A stretch of DNA of 64,000 bases from Streptomyces sp. DHE7-1 (GCA_016432725.1 JACJDG010000001.1:124001-188000), one strand, 5' to 3'; positions 8,486-19,420 are shown, numbered from the stretch's first letter. The notes: generated from the sequence alone by a model not told the origin. Numbers and translations: made by a program.

Positions 8486-8805
8486 CTAGTCGTCAGCGTA
8501 GGCCCACTCAGCGATCTCCCAGGACGTAGTCGCACTCATGCGGTGGGCAACGTAGCCGGGTGGCATCGTGACCAGTTCGGCCAGTGACGGGTCAAGACGT
8601 GGTGCAGGTGTTGGACCGTCGACGCGCCGTCTTCGTTCGGGTCGTGCACATCGTCACAGACCAACCAGTCGTCTTCCTCATCGTGGATCACAGTCAGCGC
8701 GGGAAACTGTGCCTCTGAAACAGTTCGCTGGACGATCGCCAGCAGTCCCTCAGGTAAGGCCCCGCCCTGGTATGGCCACCTCAGCTCTGGCTGCATAGAT
8801 CCCAT
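8486..8805 (-). pseudogene. Hypothetical protein, one-base frameshift, immunity-like look
   Basis: The frame from 8805 reads EEDDWLVCDDVHDPNEDG. Near 8589-8591 it must shift to continue as LAELVTMPPGYVAHRMSAT and finish at the TAG at 8486, giving about 106 residues. It is small, acidic and soluble, a type common among orphan or immunity-like genes of Streptomyces. The break is in a GGG run. I do not know the function. Confidence 0.55.
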
Positions 8806-8934
8806 GCGCGCGATTCTGCGTACAGCAGCGAAGCGAGCAGTGCCACCGGCCCCTGCGAACCGTACCCATCGACGAGCCCGGAGCCGGGCTGTAGCAGCAA
8901 TCGCCCCCGCAGAGCCCGGCGCCGTACAGTCGAA

Positions 8935-8971
8935 GGCGGTCCGGAGTCAGCTGCAATGACTCCGGACCGCC
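8935..8971. repeat. 15-bp perfect hairpin over the start of the next gene
   Basis: Arms 8935-8949 (GGCGGTCCGGAGTCA) and 8957-8971 pair perfectly around a 7-base loop. The ATG at 8956 is at the loop/arm edge, so the hairpin would cover the translation start of 8956-9347, or it could be a terminator of an older unit. Confidence 0.7.
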
Positions 8972-9347
8972 TGCCGCGGCTCACGGCTCGGTTACTCGTC
9001 GGCATCAGCAACGACGACCCCTGTGGCGGCCCACCGGCCCCAAGGAGTTGGGTCTGGTTCGGGAGCTTAACTGGCGTGCCTGGCCGCCCCGGCTGCCCGA
9101 GCAGCCGATCTTCTATCCGGTCCTCAACGAGGACTACGCGGTCAGGATCGCGCGGGACTGGAACGTGAAGCACGATGGCGCCGGCTTCGTCACTCGTTTT
9201 GAGGTCGAGTCGGAGTTCTTGAGCCGGTATCCCGTCCAGCAGGCCGGTGGGCAGACGATCCTCGAGCTCTGGGTTCCGGCCGAGGAGTTGGACGACTTCA
9301 ACGCCCACATCGTCGGCGAGATCCAGGTGGTCCACGAGTTCCGCTGA
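8956..9347 (+). pseudogene. Conserved hypothetical protein with a frameshift
   Basis: The first frame (MTPDRLPRLTARLLVG) moves at about 9022, where one extra base separates it from the second frame reading WRPTGPKELGLVRELNW. That frame runs to 9347, giving about 130 residues. It is soluble, with many aromatic residues and conserved-looking segments (AGGQTILELWVPAEEL). It may be a small enzyme or immunity-like protein, but I cannot name the family. The start lies inside a hairpin. Confidence 0.55.
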
Positions 9348-9395
9348 GGCGGGGAGGCCTGCTGGCGGGGCACGCTGCGGTGCGATGATCCCGGC

Positions 9396-9674
9396 GTGGC
9401 TGGTGTGATCACGGTGTCGGAGCCGTCCTGGATAGCCCCGTTCACCGGGCTGAGCCCGCGTGCCTTCGGGAAGCTGGTGACCATGCTGCGGCGCGAAGGT
9501 GCGGACGCGGTCTGCAAAGGTCGGAGATGGGGCCTGCCCCTGGAGGACCAGGCATTTCTGGTCGTGGCGTACTGGCGCACCAACCTAATCGCCCTTCAAC
9601 GCCTCGTGCCGCGACGCCGAACGGCGCTTTCACAACCACGCCATGGACCTGCTCGAAGGGGCCGCCGACCATGA
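9396..9674 (+). pseudogene. N-terminal fragment of an IS5-type transposase
   Basis: Residues 1-63 closely match the start of the transposase at 37253 (SEPSWIAPFTGLSPRAFGKL against SEPSWIALFSGLSPRQFGKL). After about 9587 the match stops, and a foreign tail from another gene (FNASCRDAERRFHNHAMDLL) completes the frame. The catalytic part is missing, so it is inactive. The sharp change marks a deletion or recombination junction. Confidence 0.8.
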
Positions 9675-9796
9675 CGCCTGACAGTGCCAGCGCCCCAGGA
9701 GAGGCCTTGGTTCGGCCATTAAGACTCCGGCCGACCTCAGTTCCCGTCTAATGGCCCCGCCTGTAGCCCGCCGGACAACGGCCTTAGGGTTTTTGC

Positions 9797-10598
9797 GTGC
9801 ATCTGGACGCGGGGCGAAGGGTCGCCGAGGTCGGGGACTGGGTAGCCGCGGGGCACGCCTTCGTCCGGGCCGCCATGGAGGGCAGTGCGGAGGGCGCCGA
9901 GTTGGCGACCCGGGTGACCGTCGAGCTCGTGCCGCTGGCGGACGGCGGGTCGGCGGAGGCCGCAGCGCTGCTCGCCGGGATCTATCTGGAGTATTTCGAC
10001 GAGTCGGCCCTGCCCTTGGCCGTGTCGTACGCCCGTGCGTCGGCCGTGGCCGGGCTCTCGGCCGGACAGCGAACCTACGGACACATGCTGGTGATGGGTC
10101 TCGGTATCGAAGAGGACCGCGAGCGTGCCGCCGAGCTGTTCCGGGCGGCCGCCGAGGGCGGGGACGCTTACGGCAGGTTCAACCTCGCCCAACTGCTCGA
10201 CGACCCCGACGAGTCCCTACGGCTGTGCGAGGCTGTGGCGCGGGAAGAGATCGTTGTCGCCGGTGCCATGCTCGCCGACCGGCTGTCGGCGCTGGACCGG
10301 GACGAGGAGGCGCTGGGTTGGTACGTCTGGGCGGCCGAGCGCGGGCATACGGGGGCGATGAATGCCGCCGCCTGCTGGTACCGCGACGGCTTCGGCACCG
10401 CGCCGGACCCGGTGAAGGCGGTGCGCTGGTTCTTCGTCATGCTCGCGCACGGCGACGGAGACGGCATCCAGGAGGCAATCCAGCTGGCGAAGGCCGGGGC
10501 CCTAGACGGAGCAGATACGCGAGGCCGGGCGGCTCGCCGGTGATCCCGGGTCGGCGGAGGCCCTGATCGGCACGATCCTGGGTGATGGCCGGGACTAA
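9797..10598 (+). CDS. Sel1-like repeat protein, C-terminal frameshift
   Basis: Starts at the GTG at 9797. At least four Sel1/TPR-like helical repeats are visible (AAALLAGIYLEYF, AYGRFNLAQLLDDP, AMLADRLSALDRDEEALGWY, AMNAAACWYRDGFGT), a scaffold usually used for protein-protein contacts. The first frame closes at 10543, but a one-base shift near 10505 restores a natural-looking end (REAGRLAGDPGSAEALIGT) at 10598, for about 267 residues. No signal peptide, so cytoplasmic. It stands alone; the partner is unknown. Confidence 0.75.
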
Positions 10599-10643
10599 GG
10601 GCCTGAAAAGAACGACATCACCCCGTGCCCAGTCGCGCCCGTT

Positions 10644-10682
10644 GCGTGCCCGGTCCGGCGGGACGCAGCGGGGGCTCACAGG
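10644..10682 (+). repeat. Short dispersed repeat, family A copy 3
   Basis: A GCGGGACGCAGCGGGGGCTC-type unit, related to 6289-6312 and 7708-7745. Confidence 0.4.
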
Positions 10683-10689
10683 GAGCAGC

Positions 10690-10915
10690 GCCGATCGTGT
10701 TCCAGCCCAGGTCAGGCGGTTGCTCGCCGGCGCGTGCAGGCCTCGCTCAAGGAGTGCCGGAAAGTCTCGAATGGGGGAGGCGCACCCCCTGGATCTTGGT
10801 GTGCAGGACGAAGAGGATCCTGCACAGCGCCTGCCGGTCCGGCACTCGAGGTCTTCCCTCGACCGGCTTCGGCGTCGACTGGGGGCAACAACTGCTCGAT
10901 GAGCGAACAACGTTC
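10690..10915 (-). pseudogene. Decayed N-terminal IS5-family transposase fragment
   Basis: Read on the minus strand in shifting frames: DERCSLIEQLLPP, then RILFVLHTKIQGVRLP. These are the hallmarks of the N-terminal region of the same transposase type that is nearly intact at 39004-39851. It is broken by frameshifts and a stop, and no DDE domain remains. Confidence 0.65.
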
Positions 10916-11047
10916 ATCCGTAAACGACCGATGCCGCGTCTGACGCATGGCCAAGTCCAAGACCAAGACAGTCAACGATTACGGGATCAACAGCTGTCGG
11001 CAGAGTCAGTTGGCGGTTGACTCGCTTGCGGTTGAGGCTGCGGGCGT

Positions 11048-11569
11048 GTGTCTACGATCGTTGGTGATGACCAGTCGTCTGCCATCTCTTGGGGCACACC
11101 CATGGCACAGCTTGTCCGTCAGCAGCAGACCGACATGTTCGTCGGTTACCACGCGTTCGGGCTGCAGGAATCCGACGATGCCGTCCTGGACGTGCTGTTC
11201 CCCGACAACTTCGACTTCGGAACGTTCCTGAGCACTCATCCCGGTCGCCTCGACATCACCAGTGCCGGGCATACCCACACCGCTGCCCTCACTGTCGAGC
11301 TGTGGGACGGGTCTCCGCCAGCGCAGGACCCGGCCCGCTGGGAGGAGCAGGCGGAGGCGGACTTCGAGTCGGTCAGCGGCCAGGTGGCCGTGTGGTCGAT
11401 GAGCCTGGGTCGGCTGGACGATCTCATCACGCTCGCGGAATCGGGCGGATCATGGCGGGTGCGGGTCAGCTGCTCGGGCCGCGCTGCAGTCAAGGCTCTG
11501 GCGGAGAGCGAGGAGACTATCGAGGGAGTGGAGCACTACCTCGTGCAGTTCTGGCCTGCCGGCTCGTAG
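11048..11569 (+). CDS. Conserved hypothetical protein
   Basis: 173 residues from the GTG at 11048; an ATG at 11102 (MAQLVRQQQTDM) is also possible, and neither has a clear ribosome site. It is acidic and soluble, with beta-strand-rich segments (LDITSAGHTHTAALTVELWDG, and VEHYLVQFWPA at the end). Proteins of this look are frequent orphan or immunity-like genes in Streptomyces. No catalytic motif is seen, and no neighbour shares its strand closely. Confidence 0.65.
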   Translation: MSTIVGDDQSSAISWGTPMAQLVRQQQTDMFVGYHAFGLQESDDAVLDVLFPDNFDFGTFLSTHPGRLDITSAGHTHTAALTVELWDGSPPAQDPARWEEQAEADFESVSGQVAVWSMSLGRLDDLITLAESGGSWRVRVSCSGRAAVKALAESEETIEGVEHYLVQFWPAGS

Positions 11570-11617
11570 CAGACCGTCGGGGCGGGACCGGGCCAGCCGC
11601 TTCCGCCCCGAGGCCAG

Positions 11618-12077
11618 TCAGCCGCTCACCTTGACGGTGAAGCCGTCATCGAGACCGTCGAGGATACGATTCTTGGAGTAGAAGCCCTTCAGGATGAGAC
11701 CGCCAGCCTGATTGTCCTCCTTGGCGATCGGCTTCACCGAGAAGTTGAATTTCCGCACTTCGGGATCGTAGTCGTGCTCTGCGGCCCCCTCATAGGTGCT
11801 CGCGAACGGATACTCGTCGCAGTCCCGCGTACCACCGTGGGAGTAGCCAGCGCCCCAATAGCGCCTGCACTGCGGCATACGAACCGGTCGCCTCCGTCAC
11901 GTCGGTCCCAGGCCGCATCCACCGCACATACGTGCCCATGCAGCTCGGCCAGACGTCGTACTTCCGGATCGCCGGCCTCCTCGCCGACGGCACATCGGCG
12001 GCCGTGGTCCACGCCTCGGCGGCCAGGGGCGCCTTCGTGTGAGCCCAGGGGACCGTGGTGACGACTCGGCAAAACAC
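11618..12077 (-). pseudogene. C-terminal fragment of a NucA/NucB-type deoxyribonuclease
   Basis: The end of the protein shows CDEYPFASTYEGA, the signature of the NucA/NucB family of secreted DNases, followed by GLILKGFYSKNRILDGLDDG. The upstream part lies in another frame (AIRKYDVWPSCMGTYVRWM), joined by a shift near 11880. Beyond 12077 the gene is cut by an IS5 fragment. It was probably the toxin tip or a secreted nuclease of a larger protein and cannot be expressed as it stands. Confidence 0.65.
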
Positions 12078-12109
12078 CGGCCGAGAGCCTAACGCGCCTG
12101 CGAGCGGCT

Positions 12110-12450
12110 CGGATTTTCCGGTTCATCCCCGTCTGCGGCCCCTTTTTGCGGGCGCCGGCCGCACGCTGGTGGGGCCGGGTGGTCGTGGATTCGGCGGAGA
12201 CGGCGTCGCGGACCTGGATGCGTTGCAGCAACTTCGCCCAGGGCTCGTCCGCTTCCTAGCGGCGGACCGGTCGTAGACGGTCTGCCAGGGCCCGTACCGC
12301 TCGGGCAGATCACGCTACGGAGCCCCGGTCCGCAGCCGCCACAGCACTCGGTTGACCACCTGCCGGTGTTCACGCCGCGGTCGACCACTCCCAGCTACCC
12401 GCGGCAACAGGGGCGCTATTCGCTCCCACGCCGCATCCGTCAGTCACCTC
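12110..12450 (-). pseudogene. N-terminal fragment of an IS5-family transposase with stop codon
   Basis: The minus-strand frame reads TDAAWERIAPLLPRVAG, then NRVLWRLRTGAP, a TAG where Trp is normal, DLPERYGPWQTVYDR, and AHQ/AAGARKKG-type remains. This is the start of a DDE transposase of the IS5 family. A nonsense codon, a frameshift and the missing C-terminus make it dead. It separates the nuclease remnant from 12440-12745. Confidence 0.8.
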
Positions 12451-12745
12451 GACCTGCCACAAGATCAAGATCAGAGTGCTCGTGCTCGGACTCCCACGCG
12501 GGGTCCATCACGAAACGGCTCAGCCGGTAGGTGGTCGGCAGCGCAAGGCGCCCGCACAGCGTGTCGATCCGGATCATCTCCCCACCGACCCCTGCCTTCC
12601 GTAGACGGCGCAACCGCGTACGCATCTCCGCCTGGTCCTGAGTCTCAACGACCACTTCCCACTGTCCCGCATCCGGCGCAGTGCGAGCAGCAAGCCGCTG
12701 CCGTGTGTCCTCTTGCCGCCGCCTTCTCTTCCCCTGTCCTGGCAC
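12440..12745 (-). CDS. Small conserved Streptomyces protein, 3' end altered by IS
   Basis: 101 residues. A basic N-terminus (GKRRRRQEDTRQRL) precedes a domain reading WEVVVETQDQAEMRTRLRRL and GRLALPTTYRLSRFV. I recognise this as a common actinomycete hypothetical family, often near mobile DNA. No known activity. The final residues fall in the IS5 fragment, so the last few codons are probably not original. Confidence 0.65.
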   Translation of the reverse strand: MPGQGKRRRRQEDTRQRLAARTAPDAGQWEVVVETQDQAEMRTRLRRLRKAGVGGEMIRIDTLCGRLALPTTYRLSRFVMDPAWESEHEHSDLDLVAGRGD

Positions 12746-12892
12746 CTGCCCAGAATCCTTGGCTGCCGTCAGTACGGCAAGGCAGTTGGACCGAGCCGCA
12801 CCCGCTCGATGATCAAGCGTCAGACAGGCCCTAGCGCAGACATACCCCGGGAGCAGGGCTTCGACTGTCCGGGAGCAGTGGCCGGACCTCTA

Positions 12893-12918
12893 CGGGTATG
12901 GGTACGTACCCATACCCG
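12893..12918. promoter_or_regulatory. Perfect 26-bp palindromic operator
   Basis: The half-site CGGGTATGGGTAC is followed immediately by its exact complement. Perfect palindromes with TACGTA at the centre are typical of operators bound by small dimeric repressors such as ribbon-helix-helix antitoxins. A degraded antitoxin-like frame starts about 20 bases downstream. Confidence 0.8.
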
Positions 12919-12926
12919 AGGGCGGA

Positions 12927-13100
12927 AGGGAGCACGACCTGTCCGACGCCAATGTCCGCATCCCCGAGGAAGCCCGACGACCTCGCCGTCACCGCAGCCG
13001 TCGAGGAACCAGAGGGCGGGCAACCAACCCGGCAAGAGCCGGCACAAGCGGATCCATCGCAGTCATCAGGCGGCAGCAGCCTCGGACCGCTGCCCGGGAG
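12927..13100 (+). pseudogene. Decayed ribbon-helix-helix antitoxin-like gene
   Basis: A frame just after the palindrome reads LSDANVRIPEEAR, which matches the N-terminal strand and first helix of ribbon-helix-helix antitoxins. A neighbouring frame then continues DDLAVTAAVEEP. No usable start codon is visible and the rest is scrambled. The operator outlived the gene. Confidence 0.4.
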
Positions 13101-13300
13101 GGCTGGCTGGTCCAGGCCGCCCGTGGCGGGACCATCGCCAGGTGGTCAAGCTGCGCTCTGGCGGTTGCGGACGGGTGCCTCGTGTTGTGATCTGCAGCGT
13201 CCTTCCTTCTTCCTTCCGGAGCACCTTCGTCGGCCTCCACGTGGTCAGTGAGACGAGGTTCGGCATAGCCGGAACAGGCTGAAAGTCGTGCCACCACGGG

Positions 13301-13561
13301 ATGACCGTCATGACACCTGCCATGGTGCCCGTGGGGCATGAGCGCATGCATCCTCGGTTAAGCCGCATCGCTGGCGTAGCGCTCCTTCTGCTCGGTATCG
13401 CCGGCGTGCTCTGGAGGGTTTTCGGCAGCCCTCAGGACTGGCAGGGCGACATGAAGTGGCTTCGCACCGGCGTCATGCTGGGAGCTCTGGGGGCGATCGG
13501 CCTCAGCGCACGACTGATTTTCCCTGGCACCAAGGGCGATGCACCGGATGAGAGGCCATGA
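13301..13561 (+). CDS. Small two-helix membrane protein
   Basis: 86 residues. A hydrophobic helix at about 22-42 (IAGVALLLLGIAGVLWRVF) and a second at about 55-73 are separated by a short polar loop (GSPQDWQGDMKW). The C-terminus is charged and presumably cytoplasmic. No family recognised. It stands alone between a decayed antitoxin region and the RHS locus. Confidence 0.65.
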   Translation: MTVMTPAMVPVGHERMHPRLSRIAGVALLLLGIAGVLWRVFGSPQDWQGDMKWLRTGVMLGALGAIGLSARLIFPGTKGDAPDERP

Positions 13562-14163
13562 TGTAGTCGTTGTTCAGCGCCCCTACCCGAGCGGTCATGG
13601 CGGCGGTGGGGTTGTCCGTGACCCCGCCTTCCATGATCTTGGTCGTTGAGCGGTGGAGCTTGCTGTGAGTGAGGCGCTGCTGTCCGCGGCGTTCTGGGTA
13701 GTGCTCCGGCCCTCGACCTCGGGCAGTGCGAAGCCGTCCGGCGTCGGATCGCGCACCCAGCTGAGCGCCATGGCACTGCTGACACATGTTCCGCTCCTTG
13801 CCTGATGTGCCCGCCGGGTCGGAAAGGGATTGGGCGGAGTCGGTTTGGACTGTTGCGGTCGAGCTGCGGCCGGCTCGTGCTCGGTCGTTGTCTGCTCCCG
13901 GGCTTGTCGGTGGCATTCGCCGTCTTCGATCTGTGCGTGTGGGGCGGGCCGCGTCTGCAGCCGCTGAACCAGGTCCGCTCGCCGATGTCGCGGCTGACGA
14001 CGATGACCTCTACGGGAGCGATGGCCTGGCGCAGACGCCGCGTTGACTCACGGCTGGCTTGCTTTGCGGTGTCTCGCTGTCTTTGCCGTCTACTAGAGTT
14101 CATGATCGCGAACACGGGGTGTGTGCCCGTGGGCTCGGAGACACACGGGGGAGAGGTACGGGG
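13562..14163. other. No gene recognised; upstream region of the RHS toxin
   Basis: Open frames on both strands are short or overlap the RHS gene in antisense. I see no convincing product. The last 100 bases presumably hold the RHS promoter; GGGGGAGAGGTACGGGG just before the ATG supplies the ribosome site. Confidence 0.4.
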
Positions 14164-17100
14164 ATGGGTTACACGATCCCGGGTTGGCTGGACGAGGTCT
14201 TGGACTTCATCGGGATCAACTTCCCGAACGTCGACGAGGATGACTACCGCGATATGGCCGACGCCATGCGCGAGTTCGCGGACAGGTTCGAGGGTCATGG
14301 CGCGGACGCGCACAAGGCATTCTCCCGGATCCTGTCCTCCTCCGAGGGCTGGGCCGTTGATGCGATGGAGAAGCACTGGAGCCAGGTGAAGGCCAGCCAC
14401 CTGGAGAAGCTGCCGGAGCTCGCGCGGCTGTTCGCGGATGCCTGTGACGCGCTCGCGGAAATCATCTTCTGGATGAAGACCAAGGCGGAGGCCGAACTGG
14501 CGGTGATGGCCGCGTCGGTGGGTCTGTCCATCGGGCTTGCCTGGGTCACTGGCGGTCTGTCCGCCGTGCTCGGCGCGGCGGAGATCGCGGCCATGCGGCA
14601 GGCGGTCAAGCGCATCATCGACGAGGCGGTGGACCGCATCGTCGACGAGGTGATTGCCAAGCTGACGGAGCCGGTGAACGCCAAGCTGGAGTCGATGGTC
14701 GAGGACATGGTGCTCGACCTGGTCGACGGTGCCTTTTCCATGCCGCCCGCGGATGGCAGCGGCGCTAATAGTGTCAAGGGCGGCGGCGGCCACGGCGGCA
14801 TGCAGCTCGCCTCGGCAGGTGGCTCGGCAGGCTCCGGCAGGACCACCAAGATCGATCACATCGAGTTCGAGGACGGAGCCGGCAAGGTCTCCAAGCACGG
14901 ACATGAGCTGCACCTGGCCGCCGCCGACCCGCTGGGGCGGGCCAGAGGAGCGTTCGGCCGCAGCAAGGGGCGTGACCCGTTCACACAGGCCTTCGACAGC
15001 GTGCTGCACGGCGCGCTCAAGGGGTCCGAAAAGGCCCTGAAGAAGATTGCCAAGCACATCACGGAAACTGTGCCCGAGCGGGTGAAGGGGGCTTCCCGGC
15101 TCCACAGGGCCAAGGATCACGACGTACGGGACAGGGTCAACGCCATCGACGGCGGCAAACACGGGGACAGCAAGGGCGGGGGAGGCCGCCTGGGCCCAGA
15201 CGACGGTCGCGGCGACCGCCTGCGGGACAAGATGAAACTCGCATCGGCCCAACTGGCCCAAAGGGCTCGCACGATAAAGAACAAGTTCACGTGCGGTGAC
15301 CCGATCGACATGGCCACGGGCCAGATGATCCTCGCCCAGACCGACGTCGAACTGCCCGGCGTGCTGCCGCTGGCACTGCGTCGCACGCACTTGTCCGGCT
15401 ACGCAGATGGCCGCTCCTTCGGCCCGTCGTGGGCCGCCACGCTCGACGAACGCCTCGAGCATGACGAGTCGTTGGGCGGTCTTTGGTGGCATCGGGAGGA
15501 CGGCTCCGCTCTGGCCTACCCGCGCCTGCCCGACCTGCCCGGCGACCGGGTGGACCCGGCTGAGGGGCCGCAGCTGCCGCTTACCTATATGACGCGCGCG
15601 AGCAGCTACGTCCTGGCTGTGCAGGACCCGCATAGCGGCCTGACCCGACACTTCGAGCCGGCAGCCGCCCAAGACGGCGTGTGGTGGCTCGTCCGCCTTG
15701 AGGACCGCAACGGCAACGCCGTGACCGTGGAACGCGACGAGCACGACGTCCCACTCACCGTCACCCACAACGGCGGCTACCGCGTCCACGTCCTCACCGA
15801 CGCCGAACAGGGACGGGTCACCTCGCTTTCGGTGCTCACCGACGACGGGCCGATACGCCTGCGGAGCTTCCACTACGACGACGCGGGAGACCTCACCGAG
15901 ATCCGCAACGCTGTCGACGCGCCCCTTCACCTGGGCTACGACACAGCCCACCGCATCACCCGCTGGCGCGACAGCAACGACACCACGTACGCCTACGGCT
16001 ACGACGACCAACACCGCGTCATTACCACCCACGGCACCGACGGAATACTCGACGCCCGCCTCACCTACGCTGGCCCGGACACCGACGGCACCACCACCGC
16101 CACCTACACCAACTCACTCGGCCACTCATCGGTCTACCGAGCCAACCGACACGGCCAGATCACCTCGATCACCCATGAACTCGGCAACACCACGACCCAG
16201 CGCTGGGACCTTCACGACCGCCTGGTCGCCCGTACAGACCCGCTCGGCCGCAGCACACACTGGGAGTACAACGACGCCGGCGACCTGATTCGGGTTACCA
16301 CCCCTGACGGCGCCACCACCCGCATCGGCTACAACGACCTCCACCTGCCCGTGGAGCTGATCGGCCCCGACGGCAGCCGCCTCCACCAGGAATTCGACGT
16401 ACGCGGTAACCGCACCGCCCTCATCTCCGCAGACGGCGGCGCACTGTGCTTCACCCACCACCCCAACGGAGCGGTGGCCAGTGCCACCGACCCTCTCGGC
16501 TCACACCTCAGTATCCTGGCCAACCCGGCCGGCCTGCCCACCCGCGTCACCGATGCGCACAGCGCCGTCAGCCATGCTTGCTACGACGCTCTCGGCCGCA
16601 CCGTCGAACTCGTCGACCCGCTCGGGAAGGTTACGACATCCGTCTGGGACGCAGAAGGACGACTGCTGCGCCGCACGGCAGCCGATGGGACCACCGAGTC
16701 CTGGACCTGGGATGGCGAGAGCAATTGCACCAGCCACACTGACCCTCTCGGCGGCGTCACCCGCCACACTTACGGGACCTTCGACCTGCCGGCCTCCCGC
16801 ATATCGCCCGACGGCGCCGCGCACACCTTCCGCTACGACACCGAACGTCGGCTCACCCACGTCACCAACACAGCTGGGCTGACCTGGACTTACACCTACG
16901 ACGCTGCCGGCCGTCTCATAGGAGAGACCGACTTTGACGGCCGCACATCCCACTACGCCTACGACGCCGCCGGACAACCCGCCTCTCGCACGAACGCCGC
17001 AGGCGAGACGATCACCTACACCTTCGATGCAGCCGGGCGGCTGAGCGTTAAGAGCACTGACGGGGAGCGCACCGAATACCACTACGACGCGGCATCCCGG

Positions 17101-18868
17101 GTGACGCGCGCCGTCAACCAGGACCACGTACTGGCCTTCGGTTACGACAGTACGGGACGCCTCACCTCGCAGACCGTCGATGGCGCCACCCTCAGCTTCA
17201 GGCACGACCGGGCCGGGCGACGCTGCAGCCGCACCACCCCAGCCGGTACGACCACTACCTGGACCTACGGCCAGGACGACAACACAGCCCGGATGACCGT
17301 AGCCGGACGCGCCATCGACTTCATCTACGACGACGCGGGACGGGAGGTGACCCGCCGCATAGCCGGATTCGCGACACTGACCCACACCTACAGTCCCTCC
17401 GGCCAACTCATCGGCCAAGCCGTCACGGCGGGCACCGACCAGCGTCTCATTCAGCGCAGGACGTACACACACCGTGCCGACGGCCATCTCACCGGCATCG
17501 ACGACCTCCACGCAGGCCCCGGCGCTTCGATCTCGATGCCGCAGGGCGGGTCACCGCGGTCCACGCCGCGAACTGGAGTGAGTCCTACGCCTACGACACC
17601 ATGGGGAACCAGACGACGGCCTCCTGGCCCATCCGTCACGCCGGACAGGACGCCACGGGCACCCGCGACTACACCGGCACCCGCATCAACCGCGCCGGTC
17701 ACGTCCGCTACGAACACGACGCCCTCGGCCGCATCGTGCTGCGTCAGAGGACCCGTTTGTCTCACAAGCCCGATACCTGGCGCTACGAATGGAACACCGA
17801 CGACCAGCTGGCCGCCGTCACCACCCCGGACGGCACCCGCTGGCGCTACACCTACGACGCTCTTGGCCGGCGCACAACGAAGCTGCGCATGGCCGCCGAC
17901 GGCGTCACCGTTCTCGAACGCACCTTCTTCACCTGGGACGGCGCCACCCTGTGCGAGCAGACCGTCCACAGCCATGGCTCCGCGGAACTGGTGACACTCA
18001 CCTGGGATCACGATGGCCGCACACCGGTCGCACAGACCGAATCCAAGGCGCTCGCGGCCACGCCCCAAGATGTCATCGATCAGCGATTTTTCGCCATCGT
18101 CACCGACCAGATCGGCACGCCGACCGAACTGGTGGACGAGGCGGGCACAGTGGCCTGGCGCACCCGCGCCACCGTCTGGGGCGCCACCACATGAAACAAA
18201 GACGCAGCCGCCTACACCCCCTTGCGGTTCCCAGGGCAGTACTACGACCCCGAGACAGGCCTGCACTACAACTACTTCCGCCACTACGACCCCGAGTCCG
18301 CCCGCTACCTCACCCCGGACCCGCTCGGGCTGCTGCCGGCCCCCAACCCCGTCGCCTACGTCGACAACCCGCACTCGCGCAGCGACCCACTGGGCCTCAC
18401 CCCCTGCGACGAGAACGACGTCAGCTGGGGCGACCGAGTGCAGTACGGCCCACTCGGCCCGCACGACCGTGCCACCTCGATGCACGCCACCATCACCCGC
18501 GACATGCTCGGGGCAAGACCAACCCACAAGTCGACCCGGCCGGCTGGGAGTCCGGTAAGGGATACAACCGCGCTCACCTCCTGGCAGCCATGATCGGCGG
18601 CTCCAACAAGGACCGCCGCAACTTCGTGACCATGCACAGCTACGCCAATTCACCCGTCATGCGCCAAGTCGAACTACAGGTGCGCAACGCCGTTCGAGAT
18701 GGCGAGATCATTCAGTACAGCGTCAGAGCCATCTACGCTGACGACAATGCGAAGATCCCCCTTGGCGTGACTATCGAGGCTCACGGCAACAACGGGTTCC
18801 AGATGCACCCGCACGGCAGCAACGGCGAGGGAACCAACATCTTCACCATCTGGAACCGCAAGCGGTGA
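14164..18868 (+). pseudogene. RHS/YD-repeat polymorphic toxin with C-terminal DNA/RNA nuclease tip
   Basis: Restored length is about 1,568 residues from the ATG at 14164. Residues 1-170 are helical and resemble the CpnT/WXG-type N-terminal domain of type VII effectors. CGDPIDMATGQMI at about 377 opens the DUF6531/RHS shell. YD repeats (TYAYGYDDQHR, WEYNDAGDLIRV) run to about 1290, and the core ends at DPESARYLTPDPLGL. The tip reads GKGYNRAHLLAAMIGGS and NFVTMHSYANSPVM, a non-specific endonuclease signature. The frame is broken at 17517-17520 (C run), by TGA for Trp at 18192, and at 18510-18513 (G run). Immunity genes follow immediately. Confidence 0.85.
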
Positions 18869-18884
18869 CGAAAGGACCCCTTAC

Positions 18885-19420
18885 GTGACTCCCGACCTGA
18901 CCCGACTCACGGAATTGCTCGCCCCCCGCAGGGCGCCGCTCCTGTCCCGGACTGGGCCGCCGCGGAGACCGCTCTTCGCACCGTCCTGCCCGCGGACTAC
19001 AAGGAGCTCATCGAGACGTACGGAGGTGGCTTCATCGACGGCTACCTCCTACTCCTGGAGCCGAACTGCCCTAACGACGTCTACGACCTCCTCAAGATCT
19101 CCGCGGAGCGCGAGGAGGCCAATGACTCGTTGTGGCAGTTCGAAGACAAGCCCGAAGAGATGGAGACCCCAGGCAGCCGCCTGGTCTGCTGGGCCACCAC
19201 GGACAACGGTGAGTACCTGTACTGGCTCGTGCAGGCGAACGACGACCCTGACTCCCGCGTCATCATGATCAACAGTGAGTCGGGAGAAGACTGGGAGCGA
19301 TACGACATGACGGTGACTCGCCTTCTGGCAGCCGTCCTCACCGGGGAGATCCGCTCAGAGATCCTTTGGGACAAGTTCCCGCTGCCGGAGCACCAGTTCC
19401 GTCCAGCGGGCGAGATGTAG
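18885..19420 (+). pseudogene. SUKH (SMI1/KNR4) family immunity protein, frameshift near start
   Basis: The GTG at 18885 lies 16 bases after the toxin, as expected of its cognate immunity gene. The frame shifts at the C6 run 18922-18927. The downstream frame reads LPADYKELIETYGGGFIDGY, then ATTDNGEYLYWLVQ, which is the SUKH fold signature, and it ends at 19420, about 178 residues. Presumably cytoplasmic, neutralising the nuclease tip. If the missing C is a sequencing error, this is an intact partner. Confidence 0.75.

Larger units (their letters stand above)
12746..13300. other. Operator palindrome and remnant of a ribbon-helix-helix gene
   Basis: No intact gene. The stretch holds the perfect palindrome at 12893-12918 and, just after it, the decayed reading frame described at 12927-13100. 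The rest, 13100-13300, shows nothing recognisable. Confidence 0.5.

Noticed and set aside
12898..13251. Plus-strand frame of 117 codons beginning inside the palindrome
   Set aside because: Starts within the operator, Pro/Ser-rich with no fold, and competes with a better antitoxin-like frame.
13432..16032. Long minus-strand open frame opposite the RHS gene (866 codons)
   Set aside because: It is the antisense shadow of a high-GC coding region; its product is Val/Gly/Arg-rich with no domain, while the plus strand has clear YD repeats.
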